From NCBI GenBank assembly GCA_900548465.1, contig URKY01000013.1, positions 1 through 52,316 of the forward strand: 52,316 nt of DNA, given 5' to 3'. The notes under the pieces are model-generated. The model did no database searches. It saw only the letters and a program-made list of their open reading frames with translations, and was not told the origin of the DNA. This document shows positions 1-8,599 of the stretch, one piece after another. Positions within the stretch are counted from its first letter, which is position 1, and each line of letters opens with the position of its first letter. The stretch comes from an uncultured Eubacterium sp. GTDB lineage: Bacteria; Bacillota; Clostridia; Lachnospirales; Lachnospiraceae. The translations under genes were made by a program, and so were the position numbers.

Positions 1-72
1 AGCACTCCTGTAATCCAGCACCAATCAAACCTTGGCGGACGTTATCTGTTACAGTGTGCTGTTTAATTGTTT

Positions 73-585
73 CTAGGCTGTCTCTTGTCTCATGATGTCT
101 TTTCTAAATCTTTCCTCATCAAAATCGCAGCCTGTTTTTAATATCACAAAGAACACCCGTATTGCTTTACATGCAACAGCTATCTTTGCCTGCATTCCTC
201 CCAGTGGATTTCCTTCCCTGTTTCTGTAATAAAGGAATACATCCTGAAATGCTGGATTCCAGTTCATTAATGCCCTTGCCGACTCATACATTGTTCTTCG
301 CAGCTTTCTTCTGCCCCTCTTGCTGATTCTCGGTTGACCTTTCTTCTTTCCGGAACTTCTTTTGACTATCTCAAGCCCGGCCAGTTTCTGTATCTGTTTT
401 GGATTGGTGAAACGTCCGATGTCACCAATCTCTGCAACAAAGCCAATCACCGTACTCAGCCCTACTCCTTTAATGGCGAGCAGTTTCTCCACATTTGGTA
501 CTTCCAATACCTTTTCTTCCAGATATTCATCAAGTCTTTTCAGCTGTTCTGCCTTGGCGATGTAGTCATTCACAAGTATCCATAT
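73..585 (-). mobile_element. Truncated IS110-family transposase (C-terminal half)
   Basis: About 170 residues match the C-terminal domain of IS110/IS1111-type DEDD transposases: a helix-hairpin-helix-like stretch (AIKGVGLSTVIGFVAEIGD), then GRFTNPKQIQKLAGLE, a SSGKKKGQ segment carrying the conserved serine region, and ISKRGRRKLR. The N-terminal RuvC-like catalytic domain is absent; the reading frame instead runs upstream into serine-recombinase sequence. The piece therefore cannot be an active transposase on its own. In intact family members this domain works with a DEDD nuclease domain and a bridge RNA encoded beside the gene; the DNA needed for both is missing or lies outside the window. 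The stop is at 73 and bases 1-72 hold no gene I can support. Identification of the family is firm, the exact left boundary (near 586) is inferred from where recombinase similarity ends. Confidence 0.8.
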
Positions 586-1168
586 TTCTAGCCTTGCAGC
601 TTCCCATACTTCTTCTGATACAAGAGCTTCATGTAAACCATCTACTAAAAGGTAATCGTCTTTCTTAACCTGCCTGTACTCGTTCCTTGTACCATGAACC
701 TTTTCTGTCCGTCTTCTGCATCCTGCCTTCCATTGTCTGAACACGGATGTTCTCACGTTCAATCTCTGCCACTGCTGACAGAACAGATATCATAAGTTTT
801 CCGGCATCTTTAGATGAATCTATTCCATCCTCTACACAAATCAGATTCACACCAAAATCCTGCATCACTTGTAATGTTGCAAGGACATCTGCCGCATTTC
901 TTCCAAATCTGGAAAGCTTAAATACAAGGACATAAGACACTTCATCTTTTCCTGATTTGATATCCTCCATCATCTGATTAAATGAAACTCTTCCCTCTAT
1001 TGATTTGCCGGATTTTCCAGCATCCTCATACTCACCGGCAATTTCATATTCATTATAGTGGCAGAACGCTTTCATTTTTGTTTTCTGTGCATCCAAAGAA
1101 TAGCCATCTATCTGCATGGTTGTGGAAACACGGGTGTATAAATATACTTTGATTTTTTCTTTCTTCAA
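586..1168 (-). pseudogene. Large serine recombinase, internally deleted and interrupted
   Basis: The N-terminal resolvase domain is intact: YTRVSTTMQ with the likely nucleophilic serine, FKLSRFGRN, and AEIERENIRVQTMEGRMQ. Right after GRMQ the frame shifts: the +1 frame continues with RRRTEKVHGTRNEYRQ and LLVDGLHEALVSEEVW, which in complete large serine recombinases lies well over 50 residues further on, past the PYGY segment. So the middle of the recombinase domain is deleted with a frame change near 720-730, and the reading then runs into the IS110 remnant at about 586. The zinc-ribbon and coiled-coil C-terminus is gone. The GTG at 1180 overlaps the ribosome-binding site, so the TTG at 1168, behind GGAGG, is the better start. 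This is the relic of an integrative element's integrase. Confidence 0.8.
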
Positions 1169-1169
1169 T

Positions 1170-1940
1170 TTATGTATCACCTCCAGAAAGTGCAGAAACC
1201 ACTGATAAATTGATACTGGCTAATGTATCCATCTGCCTGATTGCCAAATTTCTAAGCAATACGAGTCTTTCTGATTGAGATTTTCCCTGTTCAATTAAAA
1301 TTGCATTATAGCTCTCCATATTTGCCAATACCAATAACTGATTTAAATTTGCACCGTCACGCACATTACCCTTTTTACTTGGATTGTTATTTTTCCATTG
1401 CTTTGCAGTTTGTCCAAATAAAGCAACATTTAAAAGATCTGCTTCACTGGCATATGTATAGGCAATCTGTTCCGGTGTTAGTTCTGGTGGAATCAAATTT
1501 TCTTTTACTGCATCTGTGTGAATACGATAGTTCACCTTTGATAATGCTTTGTTCAAATTCCAATCCAATGACAGGCGACTATTTTCGTCCTGTTTCAGTC
1601 TGCGATAGTCTTTCATAATATACAGTTGAAATTCTGGAGAAATCCATGTTGCAAATGCCATAGCAATATCACTATGTGCATAAGTTCCTCCACCATACCT
1701 GCCCGCTTTCGACACTATTCCAATAGCATTTGTCTGTTCAATCCATTTGGTCGGTGTCATAACAAATCTGTTTAATCCCGCCTCACTTCTAACCGCCTCG
1801 AATTGCACACGGTTAAAATCCGGATCCGGCAAATTATCCAAGTCCATTGCTTCCGCATACTTTGCTACCATTTCTCCAATAAAATTTGCCAAATCACTCC
1901 AGGCATCTCTTTCTTTTAAAACCACTTTATTCTTAACCAT
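1170..1940 (-). CDS. KilA-N domain DNA-binding protein
   Basis: This 256-residue protein carries the C-terminal part of a KilA-N domain (MTPTKWIEQTNAIGIVSKAG, YGGGTYAHSDIAMAFATWIS, EFQLYIMKDYRRLK), then a region typical of KilA-N proteins from gut Firmicutes and their phages (NYRIHTDAVKENLIPPELT, YASEADLLNVALFG). KilA-N is a phage- and mobile-element-associated DNA-binding fold; a specific target cannot be named. The ATG at 1940 has an AGAGG sequence nine bases upstream and is preferred over the upstream in-frame ATG at 1991. The first ~40 residues do not show the usual DYISLTDIAR segment, so the N-terminal part of the domain may be deleted or replaced. Its end carries the GGAGG that would serve the overlapping recombinase gene, so the two were probably one transcription unit in the original mobile element. 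Confidence 0.75.
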   Translation of the reverse strand: MVKNKVVLKERDAWSDLANFIGEMVAKYAEAMDLDNLPDPDFNRVQFEAVRSEAGLNRFVMTPTKWIEQTNAIGIVSKAGRYGGGTYAHSDIAMAFATWISPEFQLYIMKDYRRLKQDENSRLSLDWNLNKALSKVNYRIHTDAVKENLIPPELTPEQIAYTYASEADLLNVALFGQTAKQWKNNNPSKKGNVRDGANLNQLLVLANMESYNAILIEQGKSQSERLVLLRNLAIRQMDTLASINLSVVSALSGGDT

Positions 1941-2258
1941 AATTAAAATCCTCTGTGACATTGTCATTGAAATCCATCGTATCCCATCCATAGTGATGTT
2001 TCTTTACACACAGATAGGATAAGATAGATATTATTAAAATTAGTATTGTTATTATTAGTCTTATTAGATTTTGATTTTTACTGTTCAAAACCTGTAAATA
2101 CAAAAAGTCTGTATGCGACAAAATCAAAATTCTTAATTGTGATTTCTCCATCTTTTGTATTTTGATTTTTACGGTATGGCTATTTCTCAAAACATTTTCT
2201 TAAGGTAGACCAATTTTTAAGGAATATATGCAGACTGTAGATTTTATCTGAGTATAGT

Positions 2259-2305
2259 TAATGCACATCCACCATGCTAATCTATTCCATGGTAGATGTG
2301 CATTA
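2259..2305. repeat. Imperfect 18-bp inverted repeat beside the Vsr relic
   Basis: Arms TAATGCACATCCACCATG (2259-2276) and CATGGTAGATGTGCATTA (2288-2305) pair along 18 positions with one non-Watson-Crick position, around an 11-base loop. It lies just past the stop of the Vsr-like relic. There is no T-run in the direction of that gene, so it is not a classical terminator for it; on the plus strand it is followed by AAAAAT. It may be the end of a mobile element or a methylase-related operator. Confidence 0.6.
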
Positions 2306-2309
2306 AAAA

Positions 2310-2519
2310 TCACTCTATTTCCTGATCTAATATTTGATTTTGCATCTGCAAATCGAATATTGTTTCTTCAATAACATGCACACACTCATCAGGGTTTTTC
2401 TTAATATCTTTACCCCAAAATCGGATCACTGTCCATCCAAGAAACAATAATCTTTTATTGACTTCGTCGTCTCTTTCTCTATTTCTGGATATTTTACTTA
2501 TCCAAAAGTCACAATTATA
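2310..2519 (-). pseudogene. C-terminal fragment of a Vsr-like (very short patch repair) endonuclease
   Basis: Translating the minus strand from 2519 to the TGA at 2310 gives about 69 residues with no start codon of its own. It begins YNCDFWISKISRNRERD, runs through EVNKRLLFLGWTVIRFWG and ends with IEETIFDLQ. This is the pattern of the C-terminal half of Vsr-family mismatch endonucleases (FW..KI..N..RD, then GW.VIR.W). An in-frame TAG at 2520-2522 and the absence of upstream similarity show the catalytic N-terminal half is lost. Vsr proteins normally accompany C5-cytosine methylases and repair T:G mismatches at methylated sites, or form part of restriction systems. None remains here, so this is probably the scar of a lost restriction-modification locus. 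Confidence 0.7.
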
Positions 2520-2550
2520 CTACATAACGAAAATAAATCCACCTTGTCAA

Positions 2551-2578
2551 AAGTGGGGTAAGGAATTTAGCCCCACTT
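2551..2578. repeat. 8-bp hairpin downstream of the 63-residue orphan gene
   Basis: AAGTGGGG (2551-2558) pairs perfectly with CCCCACTT (2571-2578) around a 12-base loop. In the minus direction it follows the stop of the small gene at 2614 by about 35 bases and is followed by only TTTTG. It could be a weak terminator. Confidence 0.4.
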
Positions 2579-2613
2579 CCAATAACCTAATTTCTTAAAT
2601 TATTCTAATAGAA

Positions 2614-2805
2614 TTATATTAATTTACACTCATAGACTATTTTTCCGCTATCTATATCCTTATGCGGATAATCACTTAGCCCTAAATGCATATTAGGAAA
2701 CAGCAACATTTCTTTATCACTAACGGACCAACTTATTTTCCCATATTCTCTCTCGTTGCACATTTTCTTAATATGATTAGAAACTCTACTTATCTCATTT
2801 CTCAT
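2614..2805 (-). CDS. Small hypothetical protein (63 residues)
   Basis: I do not recognise this protein. The start at 2805 is supported by AAAGGAGA five to six bases before the ATG; the in-frame ATG at 2853 lacks such a site. The sequence is hydrophilic at the N-terminus (MRNEISRVSNHIKKMC) and has no membrane segment, with several aromatic and proline residues later (LLFPNMHLGLSDYPHKD). It sits alone between the Vsr relic and rlmD, in the decayed accessory stretch, on the same strand as both. It may be a free-standing accessory gene or a fragment of something larger. Confidence 0.5.
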   Translation of the reverse strand: MRNEISRVSNHIKKMCNEREYGKISWSVSDKEMLLFPNMHLGLSDYPHKDIDSGKIVYECKLI

Positions 2806-2960
2806 ATTCTCTCCTTTTGCTAAAAAGTATCCTTTCGCCAAATTATATATCATCCGTTACCCAAAGCCTATCCCCGGGGGTTAATCAATTCCCTCATAGC
2901 CACTCTGCAGAAACTGAAACACACATCTATTTTTCTGCCAAAATCGCATAAATCTTTGAT

Positions 2961-4382
2961 TTACTGCGGTTTTTGGGATAAAAGAACAACCGTCTCTACA
3001 TGCACGCTCTGGCCGAACATATCACAAGGAGTAGCCTCAACCAACTTATACCCATTCTCTTCCAGCCACTTCAAATCCCTTGCAAGGGTTGCACTGTCGC
3101 AGCTTACATAGACAATTCTTTCCGGATTCATTTTCACCATAGTTGCAAGAAGTGCATCATCACATCCCTTTCTTGGTGGATCCACAACTATAACATCCGG
3201 CGTGCATTCTGGGGCATTCTTATGCTCTTCAAAATATTTAGGAATCACTTCCTCTGCTGCCCCAACGATAAATTCAGCATTGCCAATGTTATTAATGGTA
3301 GCATTTACCTTTGCATCCTCTATGGCTTCAGGAACAATTTCCACTCCTATTACCTTCTTCGCTTTTTTTGCGAGAAACAGGGAAATACTTCCTATTCCAC
3401 AATACAAATCCCAAACCATTTCATTTCCTGTAAGGTTTGCATATTCAAGTGCCTTATTATAGAGCTTCTCCGTCTGTGTAGGTTTGACCTGAAAGAATGA
3501 CAACGGTGAAATTCTGAATTTAACATCACCAATATAGTCTTCTATATATCCCGGTCCCTGCAAAGTTACAATCTTATTTCCAAGAATTACGTTGCTCTTT
3601 TCCTTATTTATGTTAATGGAAATATCAGTCATGCCCGGAATTTCCATCAATTTTTCTACCAGTATCTGTGACTTTGGAAGTTTGTCTGCATTTATGACAA
3701 TAGACACCATAACCTGTTTTGTTTTGGCACCTATTCTGATAAGCACATGTCTCACAATTCCACTGTGTTTATTTTCATCATAAGGTTTAATCCCCTCTAT
3801 TTTCATAAAGGTCTTAACAATATGCATTACGGAAGCATTAATATCAATTCCATCCGGTTCCATTCCAAGAAGGCATTTGTCCACCTTTATAATGGAGTGG
3901 GTTCTACCTGCATAGAAACCGCTGGCAATATTCCCATCCCTGTCACGTCCTACAGGGAACTGTGCCTTATTTCTGTAATGGAACGGTCCGTTTTCCCTAT
4001 GATTTTCCAGACACAATTCTTCCATTCCTATTATCGGTTTCATCACAAAATCCTCAATACCGCCAATGCGCTTAATATTGTTGCAGACTTTTTCCTGCTT
4101 AAAAATAAGCTGCTGCTCATAACTCATTGCCTGCAGCTGGCATCCTCCACAGCTTTTTGCAACAGGGCATAAAGGTTCAACTCTGTAAGGCGACGGCTTA
4201 ATAATCTTTATTAATTTTGCGAAAGCATAATTTTTCTTTGCCTTCATGACTTTTACTTCCACAACATCACCTATAACCGTATCTTTTACAAAGAGGGCAT
4301 AGCCATCTGCTTTGCCTATACCCTCTCCTGTTGTTCCCTGATCTGTAATTGTAATCGTTAAAACATCGTTTTTATTATACAT
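2961..4382 (-). CDS. rlmD: 23S rRNA (uracil-5-)-methyltransferase, RlmD/RlmCD family
   Basis: The 473-residue protein methylates C5 of uracil in 23S rRNA using S-adenosylmethionine. Residues 1-60 form a TRAM RNA-binding domain. Cysteines 72, 78 and 81 with C170 fit the iron-sulfur cluster pattern of RumA enzymes. The Rossmann methyltransferase domain has the SAM motif WDLYCGIGSISLFLAKK (324-340), the DPPRKG loop (401-406), the catalytic cysteine C428 in YVSCDSATLARD and the general base E463 in HVET. Length is normal. In Bacillus the equivalent enzyme modifies both U747 and U1939; which site applies here cannot be read from sequence. It lies 22 bases downstream of yhaM and probably shares its promoter. 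Confidence 0.95.
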   Translation of the reverse strand: MYNKNDVLTITITDQGTTGEGIGKADGYALFVKDTVIGDVVEVKVMKAKKNYAFAKLIKIIKPSPYRVEPLCPVAKSCGGCQLQAMSYEQQLIFKQEKVCNNIKRIGGIEDFVMKPIIGMEELCLENHRENGPFHYRNKAQFPVGRDRDGNIASGFYAGRTHSIIKVDKCLLGMEPDGIDINASVMHIVKTFMKIEGIKPYDENKHSGIVRHVLIRIGAKTKQVMVSIVINADKLPKSQILVEKLMEIPGMTDISININKEKSNVILGNKIVTLQGPGYIEDYIGDVKFRISPLSFFQVKPTQTEKLYNKALEYANLTGNEMVWDLYCGIGSISLFLAKKAKKVIGVEIVPEAIEDAKVNATINNIGNAEFIVGAAEEVIPKYFEEHKNAPECTPDVIVVDPPRKGCDDALLATMVKMNPERIVYVSCDSATLARDLKWLEENGYKLVEATPCDMFGQSVHVETVVLLSQKPQ

Positions 4383-4404
4383 TTATGTAAACCACCATTT
4401 TCAA

Positions 4405-5358
4405 TTAATCAATACTTGTTCTTCTTACATTACTCTCTAGCAGTCTGTTGTATCCCAGCCATTCATCTGAGCCGGCAGTCTTGTTACTGTCAAAAATTTC
4501 TTTCATTGTTTCCATTTTGGCATCTGTATTATCTGCAAAATTAAGAGCCAACGCTTCTACTAACGCCGGTTTCTTAGGTGAACCGTATTCCAATTCTCCG
4601 TGATGCGCCAAAATGCAGTGCTTTAATTCATTTGCCTGCTTCTGTGGGAAGTTTGGAATAGTAGCAATAATTTTTGACAACATTTCCGAGCCCATTACAA
4701 TATGTCCAAGTAACTGTCCTGCATCAGTGTAATCATTTGCCGGAAAATCTGATAATTCATATACCTTTCCAATGTCATGACAGATTGCTGCCGTAATAAG
4801 CAAATCCCTATTCAAAAACGAATACTGCTTTGTATAAAAATCACACAACTTTGTTACTGACAATGTATGCTCAAGAAGCCCACCGATAAAACCATGATGA
4901 ACACTCTTTGCGGCAGAATGCATTTTAAATCTTTCCGCGAAATCTTTATTGTCTACAAATAATGTTGTGAGAATCTGCTTATAATAAGAGTTATTAACAC
5001 TGGCGATAAATTTAAGCAGTTCTGTCATCATTTCATCCATGTTTTTGTCAGTGCATGGCAAATAATTGGCAGTATCAACACTATCCTGACTTACTTTTCT
5101 TGCTCTCTTTATACTAAGCTGCACCTGTCCGTTGTAGACAGTTATGTCTCCATTTACTTCAACATAATCCAGTGCATCAAAATCATCTATTCCCATTGAA
5201 CCCGGATCCCAGATTTTTGCATCAAGCTGTCCTGTTTTATCCTGTAAAATAACGTTCTCGTATTCTTTTCCTGTTTTAGTCATGGCACTTGTTTTCTGCT
5301 TGCACAAGTACACCTCCTGAATTCTCTCTCCTTCTCTAAGGGTTTCAATATATTTCAT
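4405..5358 (-). CDS. yhaM: 3'-5' exoribonuclease YhaM family (OB-fold plus HD domain)
   Basis: The 317-residue protein matches YhaM/CBF1-type exoribonucleases in length and layout. An N-terminal OB-fold (residues 12-88, with TKTGKEYENVILQDKTGQ) binds nucleic acid. The HD phosphohydrolase domain follows: H164 in LLEHTLSV, H194-D195 in ICHDIGKVYELSD, H252-H253 in AHHGELEYGSP and D276 in NFADNTDA. The family trims RNA (and DNA) from the 3' end with metal help and acts in RNA turnover. The ATG at 5358 has AGAGG seven bases upstream; the longer frame to 5427 overlaps the promoter. It is transcribed divergently from mutS2 and leads into rlmD. Confidence 0.92.
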   Translation of the reverse strand: MKYIETLREGERIQEVYLCKQKTSAMTKTGKEYENVILQDKTGQLDAKIWDPGSMGIDDFDALDYVEVNGDITVYNGQVQLSIKRARKVSQDSVDTANYLPCTDKNMDEMMTELLKFIASVNNSYYKQILTTLFVDNKDFAERFKMHSAAKSVHHGFIGGLLEHTLSVTKLCDFYTKQYSFLNRDLLITAAICHDIGKVYELSDFPANDYTDAGQLLGHIVMGSEMLSKIIATIPNFPQKQANELKHCILAHHGELEYGSPKKPALVEALALNFADNTDAKMETMKEIFDSNKTAGSDEWLGYNRLLESNVRRTSID

Positions 5359-5398
5359 TTTTTGCCTCTTTCTATACTTTATTTTTACATTGACTTTT

Positions 5399-5427
5399 AT
5401 TATAATTGATAATAGTTTTAAATACAA
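5399..5427 (-). promoter_or_regulatory. Sigma-A-type promoter for yhaM-rlmD
   Basis: On the minus strand, TTGTAT (5422-5427) and TATAAT (5399-5404) are 17 bases apart, about 40 bases upstream of the yhaM start. The -35 lies within the mutS2 leader, so the two divergent transcripts may interfere. Confidence 0.6.
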
Positions 5428-5445
5428 GAATTGGAGATTTATAAT

Positions 5446-7815
5446 ATGAACGAAAAAGTGCTTAAAACACTTGAATATAACAAAATAATATCATTACTGG
5501 AAAACGAGGCAGGCTCCAATCTTGGTAAACAGCTTTGTCGCAATCTGGTGCCTTCCTGTGACCTTAATGAAATAAGAAATAATCAGTTGCAGACAGCCGA
5601 CGCTCTTTCACTTATATGGAGCAAGGGCAGTGTATCTTTTTCAGGACTTCATAACATTGGCGAATCGCTGAAGAGACTGGAAATCGGCAGTACCCTTGGC
5701 ATCGGAGAACTTTTATCCATAAGCTCACTTCTAAAGGTTGCCTTGAGGATTAAAACCTTCTCCAGACGTGAAGATTCGGAAGATAAAAACAGCCTTGATG
5801 AACTCTTTGAGGCAATTGAACCCCTTACTAATCTAAATAAAGAAATTGAAAAATGTATCATTTCAGAAGATGAAATTGCTGACGATGCTTCATATAATTT
5901 AAAAAACATAAGACGACAGATGAAACTGACTAACGACAGAATTCATACACAGCTTAACTCTCTTGTTAACTCTGCCGGTGGTAGGACCTATCTTCAGGAC
6001 GCCATTATCACAATGAGAGACGGCAGATATTGTGTTCCCGTAAAACAGGAATATAGAAGCAATGTTGGTGGTATTATCCACGATCAATCCTCAACGGGTT
6101 CAACTTTATTTGTAGAACCTACAGCTGTTGTTGAACTTAATAACAAGCTCCGTGAGCTTTCTGTTAAAGAAGCTGATGAAATTCAAATTATTCTGGCAAA
6201 CCTCAGCGTAAGCTGTACAGAATATATGGAACAGTTAAAAACTGATTTAGAAATCCTTCCATATCTTGATTTCGTTTTTGCCAAGGCAAATCTTGCCAAA
6301 AAAATGAAAGCAACTATGCCTGAATTTAATAATCAACATCAAATAAACATAAAGAAAGGACGTCATCCCCTTTTGGATCCCCAAAAGGTTGTCCCAATTG
6401 ACATAAATCTCGGAAAGGATTTTACCCTTCTTATAGTAACCGGTCCTAATACCGGTGGTAAAACAGTCTCACTGAAAACCGTTGGTCTTTTATCACTTAT
6501 GGGTCAGGCAGGTCTTCACATTCCTGCATTTGAAGGGAGTATGCTTGGTGTTTTCAAAGAGATTTTTGCAGATATTGGCGATGAACAAAGTATCGAGCAA
6601 AGCCTCAGTACTTTTTCAGCACATATGGTAAATACAGTAAATATTTTAGAGAAGGCTGATTCCGACTCCCTTGTCCTCTTTGATGAACTTGGTGCCGGAA
6701 CAGACCCGGTGGAAGGCGCAGCTCTTGGCATTTCCATACTTTCATTTTTGAAAAATATTGGGGCAAGAACAATGGCTACGACCCATTATAGTGAATTAAA
6801 ATTGTTCGCTCTTTCAACTGAAGGTGTTCAAAATGCCAGCTGTGAATTTGATGTAGAAACACTCCGTCCAACTTACAGATTATTAATCGGAATTCCCGGC
6901 AAAAGTAACGCTTTTGCCATCTCAAAAAAACTGGGACTTCCCGATTACATTATAGGTGATGCAAAATCAAGAATTGATTCCGACAATGAACAGTTCGAAG
7001 ATGTTCTTGCAGAACTCGAACAGAGCAGACGTCAGATTGACAAGGATAAAGAAACCATTGCCGTATATAAATCACAGATTGCTTCCCTTAAGAAAGATTA
7101 TGAACATCGTACTAAGGTTTTAGAAGAAAAACGTGACAAAATTATCAATAAAGCCAAAGAAGAGGCTTTGGATATTCTTAAGGAAGCCAAAGAAACCGCT
7201 GATGAAACTATTAAAAATATTAATAAATACGGAAATTCCGGAAATACAAGAGAACTTGAAAAGTCAAGAAGTAACGTAGGTGCAAAGATTAAAAAGAATC
7301 AGAAAATTTCTTCAATGAAAACTGCAATGCCTTCCAAAACATATAAGCCATCAGACTTTAAGCTTGGAACCGGTGTTAAGGTCCTGACAATGAACCTTAA
7401 CGGAACTGTTGCTTCCCTGCCTAATGCCCACGGTGATTTAACTGTCAAAATGGGAATTCTTAATTCCAAAGTAAACATTAAAGACTTGGAAATCATTGAT
7501 GAACCTGATATTAAGGCACCGGGATTTTCACGGGGCAGCAGTGGCAAAATCAAAATGAACAAGTCAATGAATGTAAAAATGGAAATAAATCTTATTGGAA
7601 AAACTGTTGATGAGGCATTATTTGCATTGGAAAAATACTTAGACGATGCCTATATTGCAAGACTTCCTCAGGTATATATAATTCACGGAAAAGGTACAGG
7701 TGCATTAAGAAATGCCATTCAAAATTATTTGAAAAGTTGCTCTTATGTCAAATCCTACAGAAACGGCGAACATGGTGAAGGTGGCGCCGGTGCAACAGTA
7801 GTTGAATTTAAATAA
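5446..7815 (+). CDS. mutS2: MutS2 endonuclease / ribosome-rescue ATPase
   Basis: This 789-residue MutS paralogue lacks the mismatch-recognition domain and has the MutS2 order: MutS core/lever, clamp, ATPase, coiled coil, a KOW-like segment and a C-terminal Smr domain. The Walker A is TGPNTGGKT (about residues 332-340), the Walker B LVLFDELGAGTD (about 410-421), followed by TTHYSELK. The Smr nuclease domain ends with VYIIHGKGTGALRNAIQNYL. The family suppresses homologous recombination and, in Bacillus, also splits collided ribosomes. The ATG at 5446 follows GGAG; the in-frame TTG at 5431 would overlap that site. Divergent from yhaM. Confidence 0.95.
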   Translation: MNEKVLKTLEYNKIISLLENEAGSNLGKQLCRNLVPSCDLNEIRNNQLQTADALSLIWSKGSVSFSGLHNIGESLKRLEIGSTLGIGELLSISSLLKVALRIKTFSRREDSEDKNSLDELFEAIEPLTNLNKEIEKCIISEDEIADDASYNLKNIRRQMKLTNDRIHTQLNSLVNSAGGRTYLQDAIITMRDGRYCVPVKQEYRSNVGGIIHDQSSTGSTLFVEPTAVVELNNKLRELSVKEADEIQIILANLSVSCTEYMEQLKTDLEILPYLDFVFAKANLAKKMKATMPEFNNQHQINIKKGRHPLLDPQKVVPIDINLGKDFTLLIVTGPNTGGKTVSLKTVGLLSLMGQAGLHIPAFEGSMLGVFKEIFADIGDEQSIEQSLSTFSAHMVNTVNILEKADSDSLVLFDELGAGTDPVEGAALGISILSFLKNIGARTMATTHYSELKLFALSTEGVQNASCEFDVETLRPTYRLLIGIPGKSNAFAISKKLGLPDYIIGDAKSRIDSDNEQFEDVLAELEQSRRQIDKDKETIAVYKSQIASLKKDYEHRTKVLEEKRDKIINKAKEEALDILKEAKETADETIKNINKYGNSGNTRELEKSRSNVGAKIKKNQKISSMKTAMPSKTYKPSDFKLGTGVKVLTMNLNGTVASLPNAHGDLTVKMGILNSKVNIKDLEIIDEPDIKAPGFSRGSSGKIKMNKSMNVKMEINLIGKTVDEALFALEKYLDDAYIARLPQVYIIHGKGTGALRNAIQNYLKSCSYVKSYRNGEHGEGGAGATVVEFK

Positions 7816-7891
7816 AAAGTTTTACATTTGTTTTTAATGTTTTAACATTGTAACTTTATTATATAATCATATTATTATGGAGGAAAAGATT

Positions 7892-8599
7892 ATGGCTAAT
7901 AAACAAAAAATATTAATTGTGGATGATGACGAAAATATTGCAAACCTTATTTCACTTTATCTTACAAAAGAATGTTTTGAAACAAGAATTGAACATGACG
8001 GACAGGCTGCTTTAGCTGCATTCAAGGAATACAATCCTAACCTTGTACTTCTTGATATAATGCTTCCTATTATGGATGGATATCAGGTATGCCGTGAAAT
8101 CAGAAACATTTCAAAAACACCTATTATAATGCTTTCAGCAAAAACAGAAGTTTTTGATAAAGTTTTAGGCCTTGAGCTTGGGGCAGACGATTACATGATT
8201 AAACCTTTTGACTCAAAGGAACTTGTAGCAAGAGTAAAAGCTGTTTTAAGAAGATACAACGAACCGGCTCCTGCGGCGGTTGCGGCACCTACTGAAAAGC
8301 GTGTTGAATATAAGGATTTAATAATCAACCTTTCAAACTATGAAGTTATTTACAAGGGAAAACCTGTTGAAATGACTCCGCGTGAAATTGAATTGTTATA
8401 CTTCCTTGCCTCATCACCTAATCAGGTATTTACAAGAGAGCAGCTTTTAGATCATATCTGGGGCTATGAATATGTAGGTGATACAAGAACTGTAGACGTT
8501 CACATCAAAAGAATAAGAGAAAAGATTGCCGACACCGATGAATGGTCCATCGGAACAGTTTGGAGCGTCGGCTATAGATTCGAGGTTCATAATAAATAA
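7892..8599 (+). CDS. OmpR/PhoB-family response regulator
   Basis: The 235-residue protein has a receiver domain with the acidic pocket VDDDEN, phospho-acceptor D55 in LVLLDIMLP, the switch serine in MLSAKTE and K104 in YMIKPF. A winged-helix DNA-binding domain follows (TPREIELLYFLASSPNQVFT, TRTVDVHIKRIREKI, GVGYRFE-like ending SVGYRFE). GGAGG lies eight bases before the ATG at 7892, which is preferred over the ATG at 7877. Its stop overlaps the start of the kinase gene by one base (TAATG), so the two are translationally coupled partners. The genes regulated are unknown; the neighbours give no clear target. Confidence 0.93.
   Translation: MANKQKILIVDDDENIANLISLYLTKECFETRIEHDGQAALAAFKEYNPNLVLLDIMLPIMDGYQVCREIRNISKTPIIMLSAKTEVFDKVLGLELGADDYMIKPFDSKELVARVKAVLRRYNEPAPAAVAAPTEKRVEYKDLIINLSNYEVIYKGKPVEMTPREIELLYFLASSPNQVFTREQLLDHIWGYEYVGDTRTVDVHIKRIREKIADTDEWSIGTVWSVGYRFEVHNK

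Noticed and set aside
1933..2190. 85-codon frame with a membrane-like stretch ending across the KilA-N start
   Set aside because: It opens with TTG, has no convincing ribosome-binding site, and its composition is that of AT-rich non-coding DNA; the overlap with the KilA-N start is suggestive but not enough.
3000..3500. 166-codon plus-strand frame opposite rlmD
   Set aside because: Antisense shadow of a well-supported gene, with no start signal.
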